Program-made: the position numbers and the translations under genes
Shown here: positions 36,399 to 52,660 of the stretch, piece after piece
How positions within the stretch are numbered: the first letter of the stretch is position 1
Layout: the number at the start of each line of letters is the position of its first letter
Notes under the pieces: model-generated
Database searches by the model: none
Told to the model about the DNA's origin: nothing
The model's input: the letters and a program-made list of their open reading frames with translations, nothing else
NCBI RefSeq assembly: GCF_033546915.1
Contig: NZ_CP137850.1
Coordinates: 186,001 to 250,000 of the forward strand
Source: Mycoplasmopsis verecunda
GTDB taxonomy: Bacteria; Bacillota_I; Bacilli_A; Mycoplasmatales; Metamycoplasmataceae
DNA: 64,000 nt
Reading direction: 5' to 3'

Positions 36399-38807
36399 AT
36401 GAGTAAAAAAATCTTAACTATTGAAAATATATTTATCAAAAAGGCACAAAACTCCGAACATAATAAGTGACCTTTTGCTAATATTTCAATTCCTTGATTG
36501 GAATTAAAATATAACACTTTAAATGCATTTTATATTTCAAACAATAATACGAACTTATCTTTTGAACATATTGTTTCTGAAATTTCGAGAAATCATAATG
36601 CTCAAATTACATATTTTGATCCTAACACCAAGAAATATTGAGATTTTGATAAATATTTAAAATTTAGCAAGAAAAATAAAGAAATCTTAAAGAAGGTTTC
36701 TTATTTTGATATTAATGAGATAACAAATCAAGAAGATGAAAATATTCCGCTATTTGAACTTTGACAAGATTGTCAAAATTCTGTTACTGATGTCATAAAG
36801 TTAACTAATTTAAACAACATTTATTCAAATCTAGACTATACAATGAAAAATGTCATCTTCAATAATATTAAACAACGTTCGACTAGTTTAACTAATGTAA
36901 ATAATTATTTTGTTAAAACTGTAAATGGAATTGAGCAAACACTAAGATTAAAATTAAATAATCCTTCTGCTGATATTACACAAGAAATTGAAAACTTAAT
37001 TTATATTTTATCTAACTATAAAATATCAGTTATGAAAGAATGCTTTGAAATATTTAAATCACTAAAAAATGAATATAGAACTTTAGAACATGGATTGCAA
37101 ACTAGCAATATTAACCAACAAAAAGATTTAATTTATCAAAGTCAAATTAAACTTAAATATATGAAGATGATAAACTCAATGTCATTAGTAAAAGTAGAAA
37201 ATGACATGAAGATTAAAGATTTAAATATTCAAATAAATTTCTATAAACAATATAAAGCATCTTTAATTAAATTTTCGTGCAAGTACATTTATTATCAAAT
37301 ATCACTCGTAAAGAAACAAATTAAAATACTTAAACAAAAAAGAAATATGGTTGATATCTTATCTGAAGAATATTTTGACCTTGCGAAGGATATTTTAATC
37401 AAGAAGCTTGAACTAAGAATTTGATCTAGAAACTTTAACTCTTTAAAATACTTAACTGAAAATGAACTTAATGAATTAAAGCAAACAATTAATTCAGAAA
37501 TTAAGTTATTTATCTTAAATAATTTCACTCAAGAAAAAAACAGCTATAAAAATGCCACAGTATCTCGTATTAAAGATTTCATTTATGATCAGTTTTACTT
37601 TAATATAAAGCCGTTTACATCAATGTCAAAAATAACATATGATTTTATAAATGAAAATATAGCAAAATGTAAACACGAAATATACCAAATTCAAAATAGG
37701 AGATTTAATCATTTACCCAACTATAAAAACATAGTTGCAGTGCATAATTTAGAAGAAAAAATCAAATTTGCACAATCCGAATTAGATTGAGCCAAATATT
37801 CTGAAGAAAAGCTTTTTAATTCATTATTAAAATCTAAAGAATTTAAATTAAATTTAGTTAAAGTTAATATAAAAAGAACACAAAAAATAGCTTTATCAAT
37901 GATTGATTCAATTTATAAATTATTACTAGGACACGAAGGAGTCGAACAATTATTAACGGAGCTTGAAGATATTAAGTTATTTATCATAAATAATTGAATA
38001 TTTAAATTGCTAATAGATTTAATCAATTATGCTTCTTCAAAACAAAAAGCAAGCAATAAATTCTTAAAAAGCATGGCTGCTATGGTTCGTTTCATAGAAG
38101 CATATGAAAATGCTTCAGTTTCGGCATTCAACTTTATTAAGCCTTTTAAAGAATTAGGAATTATTGATAAGGCTAAGATAAAGTTAACAAAATTTAACTT
38201 ATCCAAAAGTCAAATTTTGTTTATTAAAGATAATATGAGTAATATTTCAAATGAAGCTCGTGCAGAGTTTTTAAGAGTATTATTTAATATTGTGAAAACG
38301 AATAATATAACTACTATTTTTGTTACTGATAATTTGGACTTTATTAAAAATAAATGTCAATGAGTTTATTTCTTTAATGAAAGTGCCTTATTAGAAGGCG
38401 GAAAAGTCAAAGATGTTTTTCATAAACCAATACACCCTGTGGTTAAAGAAATTATCGGAATGAATTCATTATATGATATTGATAAGTTTCAAGACTCTTT
38501 ATATATTAAAGAAAATATTTATTTCACAGATTCAGAACCGGCACATTTTGTTTATTGTACTTTACATCAATTCCAAGAGTGAACAAATATAACCATTGCA
38601 GATAAAAATCAAATAAATAAAGTAATTTTTAGTGATGAAAAAATGTCTAACACAATGATTGCCCATCAATATCAATCACGTTTTTTAGGAGCGGAATTCG
38701 TTTTATCAGACGTAAATAAAAAAATTACACCAGAACCATATGATGCTAATGATAATGAGCTGACAAATGAACTAAGAATGTTAGCTTCTGAATCAACTAT
38801 AAATTAA
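36399..38807 (+). CDS. Degenerate ABC-transporter ATPase-like protein with long helical insert, tail truncated by IS30
   Basis: 802 residues in code 4, SD AAGGAA. The ends resemble Opp/ECF-type ABC ATPases. The start has the usual strand pattern (ILTIENIFIKK), and near residues 610-690 come a Walker-B/H-loop-like run (NISNEARAEF, TTIFVTDNLDFIKNKC) and the GGKVKDVFHKPIHP region typical of Opp ATPases. Walker A is missing: its place reads NAFYISNNN. The switch His is Asn (TDNLD) and the Walker-B region reads KDNMSNIS. About 400 mostly helical residues are inserted. It is probably not an ATPase; a structural partner of the S component is possible. The IS30-type element replaced the last 15 residues with Ile-Asn. 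Confidence 0.65.
38785..38798. repeat. 14-bp target duplication, IS30-type copy 1, left
   Basis: CTTCTGAATCAACT, repeated at 40365-40378. Confidence 0.9.
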
Positions 38808-40364
38808 AAAGCTGTCAATCCACCTAATCGTGAGCTAACAGCTTTTTTTGTGTTCCTTGTATAATAAAATTGCAAATCTAAAGGAAGGAACTAACTTAAT
38901 TATAATGTTAATAGATTTGAAGTATAACAAAAAAGAGTATTTTGCATAAAAATTGAGGAAAAAGTATATCAAACGGTTATATCAAAAACTCAAAGAGAAG
39001 CATATTATCATTTTGCAATAATGGATTCACTAAATGATAACGAAATAAACAAAATCCATAAGGACATAAACAAACTCAGAGAGCAAAATATAACTCATTT
39101 CAACATCGAAAAGCTAGCTATTATGTTTAAAAATTTCGCAACACATGAAACACTGAATGATATTTCAAAAACAATGAACGTATCAGCTAAAGTTCTCAAG
39201 CAAAATTTAAAACTAGCTATGTGAGATTACACAGCAGAAGACTCATACAAATTTTGCAGTAATTGTAAAAATAGACTAACAACAATTTTTAAAGTTTCAC
39301 ATCGTGAATGAGTTCAGCTCAAAATGCAAAATGTTCAAAATCCAGTTCAACAAATTCATGAAAACACAATTTCAAAATGAGATGATATTGTTCGCTTCTG
39401 AAGGTTTTGAAGTAAACAACACAGAATCGTTAAGAGAAAATTATCTAAAGGTATTTTACTTTCAGATAATGAAAAGAAATTTGAACCACTAATATCAGTA
39501 ACGACATTCTTGGATTACTATAAAGAACAATTGAAGGATAAAAATGCTTTTATACCTACGCCACAAGCTTTTTTATTACTTTATGAATTAAAAAATATGT
39601 TAAAGATGTTGATTTCTCTATTTTTATTTTGAAATCAAAAGAGGTATTTCAAAAATCTAATTGAGATAAACTACGTGGCAAGAAGAAAACCTAAAGGAGT
39701 GCAATCTAAGAAAATTAACTTTGGTATTTCTATTCATCTCGCACCATTAACAATTAGAAACAGAGAAGAATTTGGACATTATGAAATGGACACAGTAATT
39801 CTTAATTTAAGAGCTAAATATTGCATTCTTACCTTGCTAGAAAGAAAGACAAGAATGTTATTTGGGATATTAACTCGGCGAGATGCAGATTCAATAAAAG
39901 AATCACTTCTTAAATTGATTAATCATCACAATTTAACCATTTTATCTCTAACCATAGACAATGGTTCGGAAAATGTGAAGTTAAATGAAATAAGAGAAAT
40001 TCCTGTTATTTACAAGTGCGATACATATTCATCATGACAAAAGGAAGCATAGAAAATGCTCATAAAAAATCAGAAACTTTCTACCAAAAGGCAAGTTTCC
40101 GAGATATGTTAATTTTGAATATATTTCACAAATGTTCAACGCAATAAATAATCAATATCGTGATTTTATTGATGATAAAACAGGCAGAATAATCAGGTTA
40201 AAAACTTCTAAATATTTCAACAGTTTCGTCTAAATAACAAAGAATTTTAAGCTCAGGCTTTATTTTTCTTCACGCTTTTGGAACATTTTTGTAAAATTTA
40301 TACAGCAATATTGAGGAACTACTCAATTTACCACTTAGGTGGACTTTCAACTTTTTAATTAATA
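38799..40364 (+). mobile_element. IS30-type insertion sequence, copy 1
   Basis: 1566 bp. The imperfect inverted repeats run from TTAAAAAGCTGTCAATCCACC on the left against the complement of GGACTTTCAACTTTTTAA on the right. A 14-bp target duplication flanks it. Just inside the left end AAAAAGCTGT and ACAGCTTTTTT form a terminator hairpin (about 38805-38847) that would stop outside transcription. It is nearly identical to 58025-59576. Confidence 0.9.
39021..40052 (+). pseudogene. IS30-family transposase, frameshifted
   Basis: The GHYEMDTVI and TIDNGSENV segments carry the first two Asp residues of IS30 DDE transposases. The frame shows a compensated pair of indels around 39590-39655. One A is missing near 40041, which produces TAG at 40050-40052 before the catalytic Glu (SIENAHK). 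Upstream, a 13-nt difference from copy 2 disrupts the N-terminal part. It is therefore non-functional. Confidence 0.8.
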
Positions 40365-40426
40365 CTTCTGAATCAACTAATAAATCTGTAGAAATAACAG
40401 AAATTGAAGAAGATAAAAATTTATAA
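40365..40426 (+). pseudogene. Detached 3' end of the degenerate ABC ATPase gene
   Basis: After the 14-bp duplication this encodes NKSVEITEIEEDKNL and TAA (40424-40426), the original acidic C-terminus of the gene at 36399-38807. It continues that gene in frame when the element is removed. Confidence 0.85.
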
Positions 40427-40431
40427 TAAGA

Positions 40432-40437
40432 TATAAT
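40432..40437 (+). promoter_or_regulatory. -10 box of the riboswitch transcript
   Basis: TATAAT lies 9 nt before the aptamer. Confidence 0.6.
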
Positions 40438-40445
40438 TTTAAGCA

Positions 40446-40532
40446 AGGACAAGGGGTACTTGCTTTTTTATCAAGGCAGGTTGAGAAATACTCTCATTAG
40501 CTGATCTAGTTAATACTAGCGTAGCGAGTCTT
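40446..40532 (+). ncRNA. TPP riboswitch aptamer (THI element)
   Basis: The segment contains the hallmark pieces in order: AAGGGGTACTTGC, TTGAGAAATAC (consensus CUGAGA), then CTGATCTAGTTAATACTAGC and GTAGCGAG (consensus CUGAUCUGGUUAAUACCAGCGUAGGGA). AGGAC and GTCTT close the P1 stem. It binds thiamine pyrophosphate. It lies 41 nt before a p37-type lipoprotein gene and thereby identifies the transporter as thiamine related. Confidence 0.92.
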
Positions 40533-40543
40533 CTCTTTTTACT

Positions 40544-40572
40544 ATTCTTCCCTGTCCAGGAAGGATTTTTTT
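40544..40572 (+). terminator. Expression platform: hairpin hiding the SD, followed by T-run
   Basis: ATTCTTCC (40544-40551) pairs with GGAAGGAT (40559-40566) over a 7-nt loop, and seven T follow. GGAAGG is also the SD for the ATG at 40573. The hairpin can therefore terminate transcription or block translation when TPP is bound. Confidence 0.75.
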
Positions 40573-41805
40573 ATGAAAAAAATTAAAAATGGAATAATAA
40601 TGGGGACAGCTTTATTTGCTCTAGCATCTCCATTATTATCAGTTGCCTGCAAAGGACCTGAACAAAATACGAGTGGAACTAATGAGACTATTCCGCCAAA
40701 TCAACAACAAAATAAAGTAATTAAAATTCAAATGCTTACACCATGAAGTGTTGGTAATGATGAAACAAAAATAACTAAATTAAAAACTGATATTCAAACC
40801 AGCATGAATAATTACTTACAATCTAAAAATGCTAATATATCTGTTGATATTAAAATGGTAAGCTCTGACGATTACCAAATAATTAGCGAAAATATTGCAA
40901 AAGGTGAAAGTGATTTAGGATTTGTTTCTTCAGGTAGCCTAGTTTCAGTTAATACACCCGATAATGAATTTAATGCTAATATTATTCAAACATTAACTTC
41001 TAGATTTTTAGGTGATGTAAAAGATGCAAACTATGGAACTGATGGAATGCAATTGCAACAAATTGCTCAAGCTGAACAAGAAGCGTTTAATAAAATTCCA
41101 TGAAGTGCTCAATGAAATGATGCAGAAAACGGAAATGGATGAAACGGTTCTTCATATACTAAATTTTATGCAGATTATAATTCAACAGATAGCAAGAATT
41201 TAGTTGGATATCAACGTGGATTAGTTGCAATAGTAGCAAATGATGAAGTTACACAAAAAATTATTCAAGCATGAAATAATAAGAATTTAGCAGAATTTGT
41301 ATCTTATGGCTTAGGAATAGGAAAACCTAGTTCAGGAAGTAAATATTTCTTACCAGAAGCTTTAATGAAAAAGCAATTTAATACAGCACAAAATGTACAG
41401 CTTAAATCATTTGCTGATTTAAGCGAAAAATATTCAGGAAAATTAGTACAAGCTAAATTTACTGAAGCTAGTGACGAAAAAAATAAAAATATACATATTT
41501 TCTTTGATAATGAGGCATCATACTCATATACAAAGTATAAAGATTCAAAAGCATATGCATATGCTATAAATCCAACAATTAGGCCAGAAGAAAAGATTAC
41601 ATTTTTAACTGTTACAGATCCATTACCTTTCAATATAGGGATTTTATCTAAAAATGTAAATTCAGAACAAATTAGCTTAATAATACAAGCTTTAGATAAC
41701 TTAAATACAGAATCTATTTATGGTAGAAATGTCGGATTCTTTGGTTATGAAAATTCTACATTTGCCGACTTTAAAACAAAATTAAAACAAACATTAGGAG
41801 AATAA
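40573..41805 (+). CDS. p37/Cypl-type thiamine (phosphate) binding lipoprotein
   Basis: 410 residues with a signal peptide and lipobox ending at Cys26 (LLSVAC). The fold pattern is that of PhnD/p37 binding proteins: IKIQMLTPWS at the mature start and KGESDLGFVSSGSL early on. M. hyorhinis p37 (Cypl) is known to bind thiamine pyrophosphate, which agrees with the TPP riboswitch in front of this gene. It delivers substrate to the ATPase and permease encoded next. Its TAA shares one base with the ATG of the ATPase gene. Confidence 0.85.
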
Positions 41806-42530
41806 TGCTTCAATTTAAAAATGTATCGCTTAGCTACGAGAAAAAAGAATTTTTAAAAAATATTAATTTAACCTTTTTAAAAGGCGAAATTGTGGGTCTA
41901 ATCGGAAAAAGTGGCGAGGGAAAATCAACAATTTTGAAATCAATCTTTAATCTAGATATTCTGTATGCCGGAGCGATATATTTTAATGAGCAAAATATAT
42001 CTAAATTAAATAAAAAACAACTGAAGAATTATAAAAATTTAATTTCGTATATTGATGCAGACACATTAACATTACTTAATTACGATGGTTATAAAAATAT
42101 ATTATTTAACTACAATGGTTACACTAATCTAATTACAAGACTATTTAAAATACTAAGCAAAAATCAAATAGATCGATTATGAAGCTTATTTGACTATTTT
42201 GGTGTAACTGATTTAGCATTAACCCCTTTAAATATGTTATCTAGTGGTCAAAAGCAAAGATTTAACTTTATTTCTGGGGTATTTAATAAATCTGAAATAT
42301 TACTTTGTGATGAAGTAACAAGTAATTTAGATGTTACATCTTCACATAAAGTATTTGATTATTTAACATCATTAAAAAATAAAAAAATAATAATAGCAGC
42401 TATACATGACATTGAATTGGCTATGCAATATTGCGATAAATTAGTAGCAATTAAAGACGGAAAAGTAATGCAAGTATTTAGTAAGGAAAAATTCTCAAAA
42501 GAAGAATTACTAGTATATTTTGATGAATAA
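41805..42530 (+). CDS. ABC transporter ATPase of the thiamine/p37 system
   Basis: 241 residues. Walker A is GKSGEGKST (34-42), signature LSSGQKQRF, Walker B ILLCDEVTSNLD, H-loop AIHDIE. It belongs to the PhnC-like group that accompanies p37. It energises the permease at 42523. It overlaps the upstream gene by 1 nt and the downstream gene by 8 nt, so all three are translationally coupled under the riboswitch. Confidence 0.93.
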
Positions 42531-44220
42531 GCAATTATTTCTTAAAAAGATAACTACTAAAAAATATTTAAAACGACTTACCATACTAGCTATTATAATT
42601 TTTGCAATATACTGTTTATATAATTTAGGTTTCTTTTATACTGTACAAAACCCTAGATGAGATAAAGGATGAGAAAACATTAAGTCAATTTTTAGTTTCT
42701 CATCTCATCAAAAGGACTTGTCTTATAATATTTGATATTTGAACTTTAAATATTTCTTAATTACTCTGCAAAGTGTTACATTAGGAACATTCTTCGGATT
42801 CTTTCTAGCAATAATAACCGGATATTTTTCAGCCACCAATATCCATAAACACAAAATTTTCAGCATTATTTTAAAAGTAATTTTAATGCTTTTAAGAGCT
42901 TTTCCGGTTATAGTATTTATCTTGCTTTTCAAAAATGCTTTTAGTGCGCAACTAGCATCTTTTACTCTATATTTCTGATTTACATGATTATGAATGAATC
43001 GTTATATTTCTGATTTAATTGAATCTAGTGATACAAAAGTATACTACAGAGATATTTATCTAGGAAAAAATAAAATTGCTTCATTTTATAAAAATATTTA
43101 TCTACAAGTTAGAATAAAATTTTTCCTTAATTTCTTTATAGCATATGAATCAAATATTAGATGAGTGGCTATTTTAGGATTAGTTGGGATAAATGGATTA
43201 GGTATATTTTTCTCTAATCCAAGAATATATAAAGATAGTTTTGGTATAACATTATTATTCATTGCTCTTTTTATTCTTCTTATTGAAATAATTTTATTTA
43301 GCTTAAATAAAGTGCTATTAGTTCAAAAAGAAATAAAACCAGCAAATAAAAAGGATATTTATTCATTCAAATATAATTGAAAAAAATATGTCTTGATACT
43401 AATGTTAATGTGTTATTTTGCTATCTTAATTTGGGGTTTTATTTCATTAAGTAATTCAGAAATTTATTGAACAACTTTAAACAAATACTTTAGTAGTATA
43501 TTTAAATTTGATTTCAGTGATTTTAATATTTCATTATTAGCACAATATTGAATTATTATTCAACAAGCATTCTTATCTATAGTAATAGGTTACATATTTG
43601 CAGTTTTTTATAGCTATGTATTAAGTGAAAAAATCAATAAAACCTATAATGTATTAGCTTTTAAAAGCTTGCTAACTTTAATTAAAGTTATCCCAACATT
43701 CTTTTGATTTTTAATTTTTAATCCTATTATGGATCAAACAACTGCAATTACAATAGCTTTAATAGTTTCGGCTTTTAGGAAGTTAACTAAGCAGGTAACA
43801 GAATCTATTAATACTATACCTTTGCACATAATAATAATGTATAAAAGCAAAGGCTGAAATAAATTAAAAATATATCGTTGATATATATTACCTTATGTAA
43901 ATAAACAATTAATATCTGTATTTATTTTTCAATCAGAAGATTCGATTAGAAGTGCAATCAATTATGGTGCATTTGCAAATATTGGTATTTATAACACGGT
44001 GCTAAAATATCAAGAAAATGGTGATTACAATAAGATTTTTCCAATTATATTACCAGCTTATATTTTGTTTATTTTAATCGAAATTACTTTCTGACTATCA
44101 AAAGAAAAAAATATTTTTAAATTTGAAAGACAACCTAAAATATACCAATTAGCAAAGATTTCTCATAAGTATAGTAAGTTTTATAAAAAACTAAAAACAA
44201 GTAATAAAAGAATTAAATAG
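42523..44220 (+). CDS. ABC transporter permease of the thiamine/p37 system (two fused domains)
   Basis: 565 residues with about ten to twelve hydrophobic helices. Two PhnE-like halves are visible, each with a permease core and cytoplasmic docking loop. The first half includes VTLGTFFGFFLAIITGYF and an AFPVIVFILLF helix; the second has FLSIVIGYIFAVFYSYV and IKVIPTFFWFL. Single-chain two-domain permeases are usual in mycoplasma p37 operons (p69). A basic tail ends the protein. A terminator follows at once. Confidence 0.9.
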
Positions 44221-44221
44221 A

Positions 44222-44257
44222 CTAGAATTTCATAAAAAATCTAGCCTATTTTTTTCG
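44222..44257 (+). terminator. Terminator after the thiamine transporter operon
   Basis: CTAGA and TCTAG arms with a long A-rich loop are followed by a T-run. Confidence 0.65.
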
Positions 44258-44320
44258 CTTTTTTAAACAAAAAAATATGGTAAAAAATAGCCATTTTCAA
44301 TGAGATAGAAAAATACCTTA

Positions 44321-44331
44321 TGTGGTAAAAT
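44321..44331 (+). promoter_or_regulatory. Probable rpoB-rpoC promoter (extended -10)
   Basis: TGTGGTAAAAT lies 88 nt before the rpoB start. The same TGTGGTAAAAT string is at the PDxFFG-opp operon (6120-6129 region). Confidence 0.5.
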
Positions 44332-44348
44332 TTATATACCTTACGTAT

Positions 44349-44372
44349 ATATACATTTTTATAAATGTATAT
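44349..44372 (+). promoter_or_regulatory. AT-only hairpin in the rpoB leader
   Basis: ATATACATTT and AAATGTATAT pair perfectly over a 4-nt loop. No T-run of terminator type follows. Its role is unknown; attenuation or mRNA stability are possible. Confidence 0.5.
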
Positions 44373-44418
44373 TTTATATTTATAGGCTATATTTTCAGAA
44401 AGGATGAGAATAAATTTT

Positions 44419-47400
44419 ATGGAGCAAAAAAATTATAAAATTCGTAAATTTGGTCCTATCACAGAGAGAAGAGATTATTCAGTTACTAAACAATCTCTAC
44501 CACTCTTTGATATTCTTGAAACTAGCAAGGAAAGTTTTGAACTTTTCATTAGTAAAAAAATTCAAGAATGTCTTTTAGAAGTTTATCCTATTGAAGCTGC
44601 GAACAAAGAAGTTCGTCTTGACTATGTTAAGGGTTCAATAAGACTTGAACTTCCTTTTAAGAAGATAACAAGCGAAAGCGAAGAAATAAAAAAATGTAAA
44701 GCTAAAGGAATTAACTTCAGTGTTAAAGTTTATGTTAGCTTAAAAAGAGAAATTACAAATACCGGAGAGGTTAAAATTGATGAAGTTCTTTTAGGTGAAA
44801 TTCCTTACATGACTTCAGGTGGAAGTTTTATTATCAATGGTTCAGAAAAAGTTATCGTTTCTCAGTTAATTAGATCACCTGGTGCATACTTTGGACTTGG
44901 TGTTCGTAATAAGCAATCAGATGACTTATTCAACAAACTTGAAATACTACCAAGAATTGGGTCATGACTTGAAGTATCTCACAAAGTTACATCATCAACT
45001 TTAGACACTGTAAAAATTAAAATCGATAAAAACAAGAATGTTAACTTAGCAACATTCCTAGGTTCATTTGGATTTACACCAAAAACTATTAAAGAGTTAT
45101 TTGGAAGCAGTGAATTATTACTTGAAACACTTAAAAAAGATAAGTTAATCGAAAATTCTGAATTAAGCGATATGGAAATTCTTGATTTATGTCAAGAAGA
45201 ATTATTCCGTGGATTAAGAAAAGGTGATCGTATTTCCGAGGAAGCTAAACGTTCATTAATTCCGGGAATGTTATTTGATAAAAAACGTTACAGTTTATCA
45301 ACAACTGGTCGTTATATGTTAAACAAGAAACTTTCTCTTGTTGACCGTATTACAAATACATATCTAGCAGATGACTTTTTAGTGAAATCACATGAAGTAG
45401 GGGAAAAAATTGTTTTATTCCCTAAAGGAACATTCATTGACATTAAGAAGGCTAAAGAAATTCAAAATGCATTTAATGAAGGATTAGTAAGAAGTGAAAA
45501 AATTCCTGGTATTGATCCAGAAATCGTATATCACAAATTATTAAACCACAATAAGAATCTTGCTAAAAGAATCAATATCATTAAATTAAAAGTTTACCCA
45601 ACAAGAAAATGAATGGAAGAAAGAAATGATGAGCCTGTACTTGTTATAGGAAATGATCCTAAATCTACAGAAACACATTTGTTAATTTCTGATATTGTAG
45701 CAGCAATTAATTACTACTTTAACTTAATTGAAGGAATTGGCCAAGATGATGATCCCGATTCATTAACAAATAAACGTATTGTTTCAGTTGGTGAATTACT
45801 TGAAGGACAATTATCAGTTGCTTTAACAAAATTAGAAAAAACAACACGTGAACGTATGGGAGCTAAAGAAGCAGATAAAGTTACAGCTAAAAATGTTACA
45901 AACAATAAACTTGTAACTAATCAAATGAAACAATTCTTTAACTCATCTAAACTTTCACAATTTATGGATCAAATCAATCCACTTGCTGAAGTTTCTAACA
46001 AACGTCGTGTTACATCTTTAGGGCCTGGTGGTCTTAACCGTGATACAGCCCAATTTGAAGTTCGTGACGTTCATGCAACTCACTATGGAAGAATTTGTCC
46101 TATTGAAACACCTGAAGGGCCTAACATCGGTCTTATTCTTAACTATGCAACATATGCAAAAGTTGACGATTTAGGTTTCTTAAAAACCCCATACTTTAAA
46201 GTTAATAACGGTGTTGTAGATTACTCAACAACTCATTATCTAACAGCTGCAGAAGAAATTGGGTTCTCATTTGCACAATCTTCTGTTAAAGTTGATGATA
46301 CAAATAAAATTATTGATCCATATTTAACAATTAGACGTGATTACAACTATATCATTGGTACACCTGATGAAATAGATTACATTGAGGTTTCATCTAAACA
46401 AATAGTTTCAGTAGCTGCAGCTGCTATTCCATTCTTGGAAAACGACGATGCTAACCGTGCACTTATGGGTTCTAACATGCAACGTCAAGCAGTTCCGCTA
46501 CTTCAAGCTGAAGCACCATTTGTTGCTACAGGTATAGAAGCTGATATCGCTAGATATTCATCATATAACTTAGTTGCTAAAAATGCTGGAGTTGTTACTT
46601 TCGTTGATGGATCAAAAATTATGATCAAAAACGAAAAAGGCAATACAGATAGATATTCATTAAGAAACTTCGAAAGAAGTAACCAAGGTACTTTAATTCA
46701 ACAAAGACCAATTGTTTTTGTTGGACAAGAAGTTAAAAAAGGTGATTTATTAGTTGATGGTTCATCATTTAAAAATGGAGAAATGGCTCTTGGAAAAAAC
46801 GTTCTTGTAGGATTTACAACTTGAAATGGATATAACTTTGAGGATGCTGTTATTATTAATGAAAGATTAGTTAAAGACGATGTTTATACTTCGATTCATA
46901 TTGAAGAACAAACTATTCAATTTAGAACTTCACGTGCTGGAGATGATATTTTAACTAACGAAATTCAAAATGTTTCTAAATTCGCCTTAAGAAACCTTGA
47001 TGATAGAGGTATTGTTAAAGTTGGCTCTGAAGTTCTTCCTGGTGATGTACTTGTTGGTAGATTATCACCAAAAGGAGAGGATAATCCATCTCAAGAAGAA
47101 AAACTTCTTATGGCTATACTTCAACAACGTCCACAAACAACAAAAGATACTTCATTAAAAGTTAAAAATGGACATGCTGGAACAGTTATACATGTTGAAG
47201 TTCTATCAAGAGAACAAGGTGATGCACTTGAAGAAGGTGTAGATAAAATTGTTAAAGTGTCTATTGCTCAAAAACGTAAAATCAAAGTTGGTGATAAGAT
47301 GGCTGGACGTCACGGTAATAAAGGGGTTATTTCTATCGTATTACCTGAAGAAGATATGCCATATTTAGAAGATGGTACACCATTGGACATTATGCTTAAC

Positions 47401-48043
47401 CCACAAGGGGTTCCTTCACGTATGAACATAGGTCAAGTTCTTGAGCTTCACTTAGGTATGGCTGCAAGAAAATTAGGTGTTAAATTTGTTACTCCTTCAT
47501 TCGATGGGGTTAAGAAAACTGATATTGAAAATGCTTTAGTAGAAGCTGGATTAGATAAAAGTGGAAAACAAACACTTATTGACCCAATTACTGGTAGAAA
47601 ATTTGATAAACCAATTTCAATTGGTGTTATGTACATGCTTAAACTAAACCACATGGTTGATGATAAGATGCATGCTCGTAGCGTTGGACCATATTCACTT
47701 ATTACACAACAACCACTTGGTGGTAAATCTCAAAACGGGGGACAAAGATTTGGAGAAATGGAGACATGAGCTATCGAATCTTATGGTGCTACAAATGTGT
47801 TGCAAGAAATCCTTACATTCAAATCAGATGACATTATTGGACGTAATGCATTATATTCTGCATTAGTTTCTGGAAAAGAATTACCAATGCCTGGTGTTCC
47901 TGAATCATTTAATGTTTTAAGTTATGAACTTAAAGGATTAGGAATGAAATTAGATCCTTCAACAAGATCTCTTGATGAAGAAGAAAATATTGATCATGCT
48001 CAATATCAATATGTTGAAACCAACGAAATAGGAGGAGAGGATT

Positions 48044-48051
<8 letters not shown>
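44419..48051 (+). CDS. rpoB: RNA polymerase beta subunit
   Basis: 1210 residues, normal for mollicutes. Conserved blocks include [50 protein letters not shown] and [16 protein letters not shown] chose ATG 44419 because the SD AAAGGATGAG is about 10 nt upstream; the in-frame ATG 44404 overlaps that SD. At the rifampicin-pocket position equivalent to E. coli His526 the residue is Asn (local residue 527), followed by Val-Thr-Ser instead of Ile-Ser-Ala after KRR. rpoC overlaps by 8 nt. Confidence 0.98.
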
Positions 48052-52540
<4,489 letters not shown>

Positions 52541-52561
<21 letters not shown>

Positions 52562-52660
52562 TAAAAGTTGAAACAAAGTCAATAATTAGGCTTTGTTTTT
52601 TATTTTTTGCCTTATCCTAAGTTTCCAAGTTATAACGGAATAAAAAACGAACATTTCTAC
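52541..52660. repeat. 120-bp target duplication, left copy (IS1634-type copy 3)
   Basis: It holds the rpoC end, its terminator, and the first 45 bp of the IS at 54596-56470. It is repeated at 54521-54640. Confidence 0.93.
52572..52604 (+). terminator. rpoBC terminator (first of three copies)
   Basis: AACAAAG and CTTTGTT arms are followed by a T-run. Copies are at about 54552-54584 and 56477-56509, made by target duplications. Confidence 0.8.

Noticed and set aside
37295-37528. Minus-strand frame inside the degenerate ABC ATPase gene.
   Set aside because: It is a chance open frame in AT-rich helical coding sequence.
44404-44418. Earlier ATG for rpoB.
   Set aside because: It overlaps the SD; the ATG at 44419 has proper spacing.
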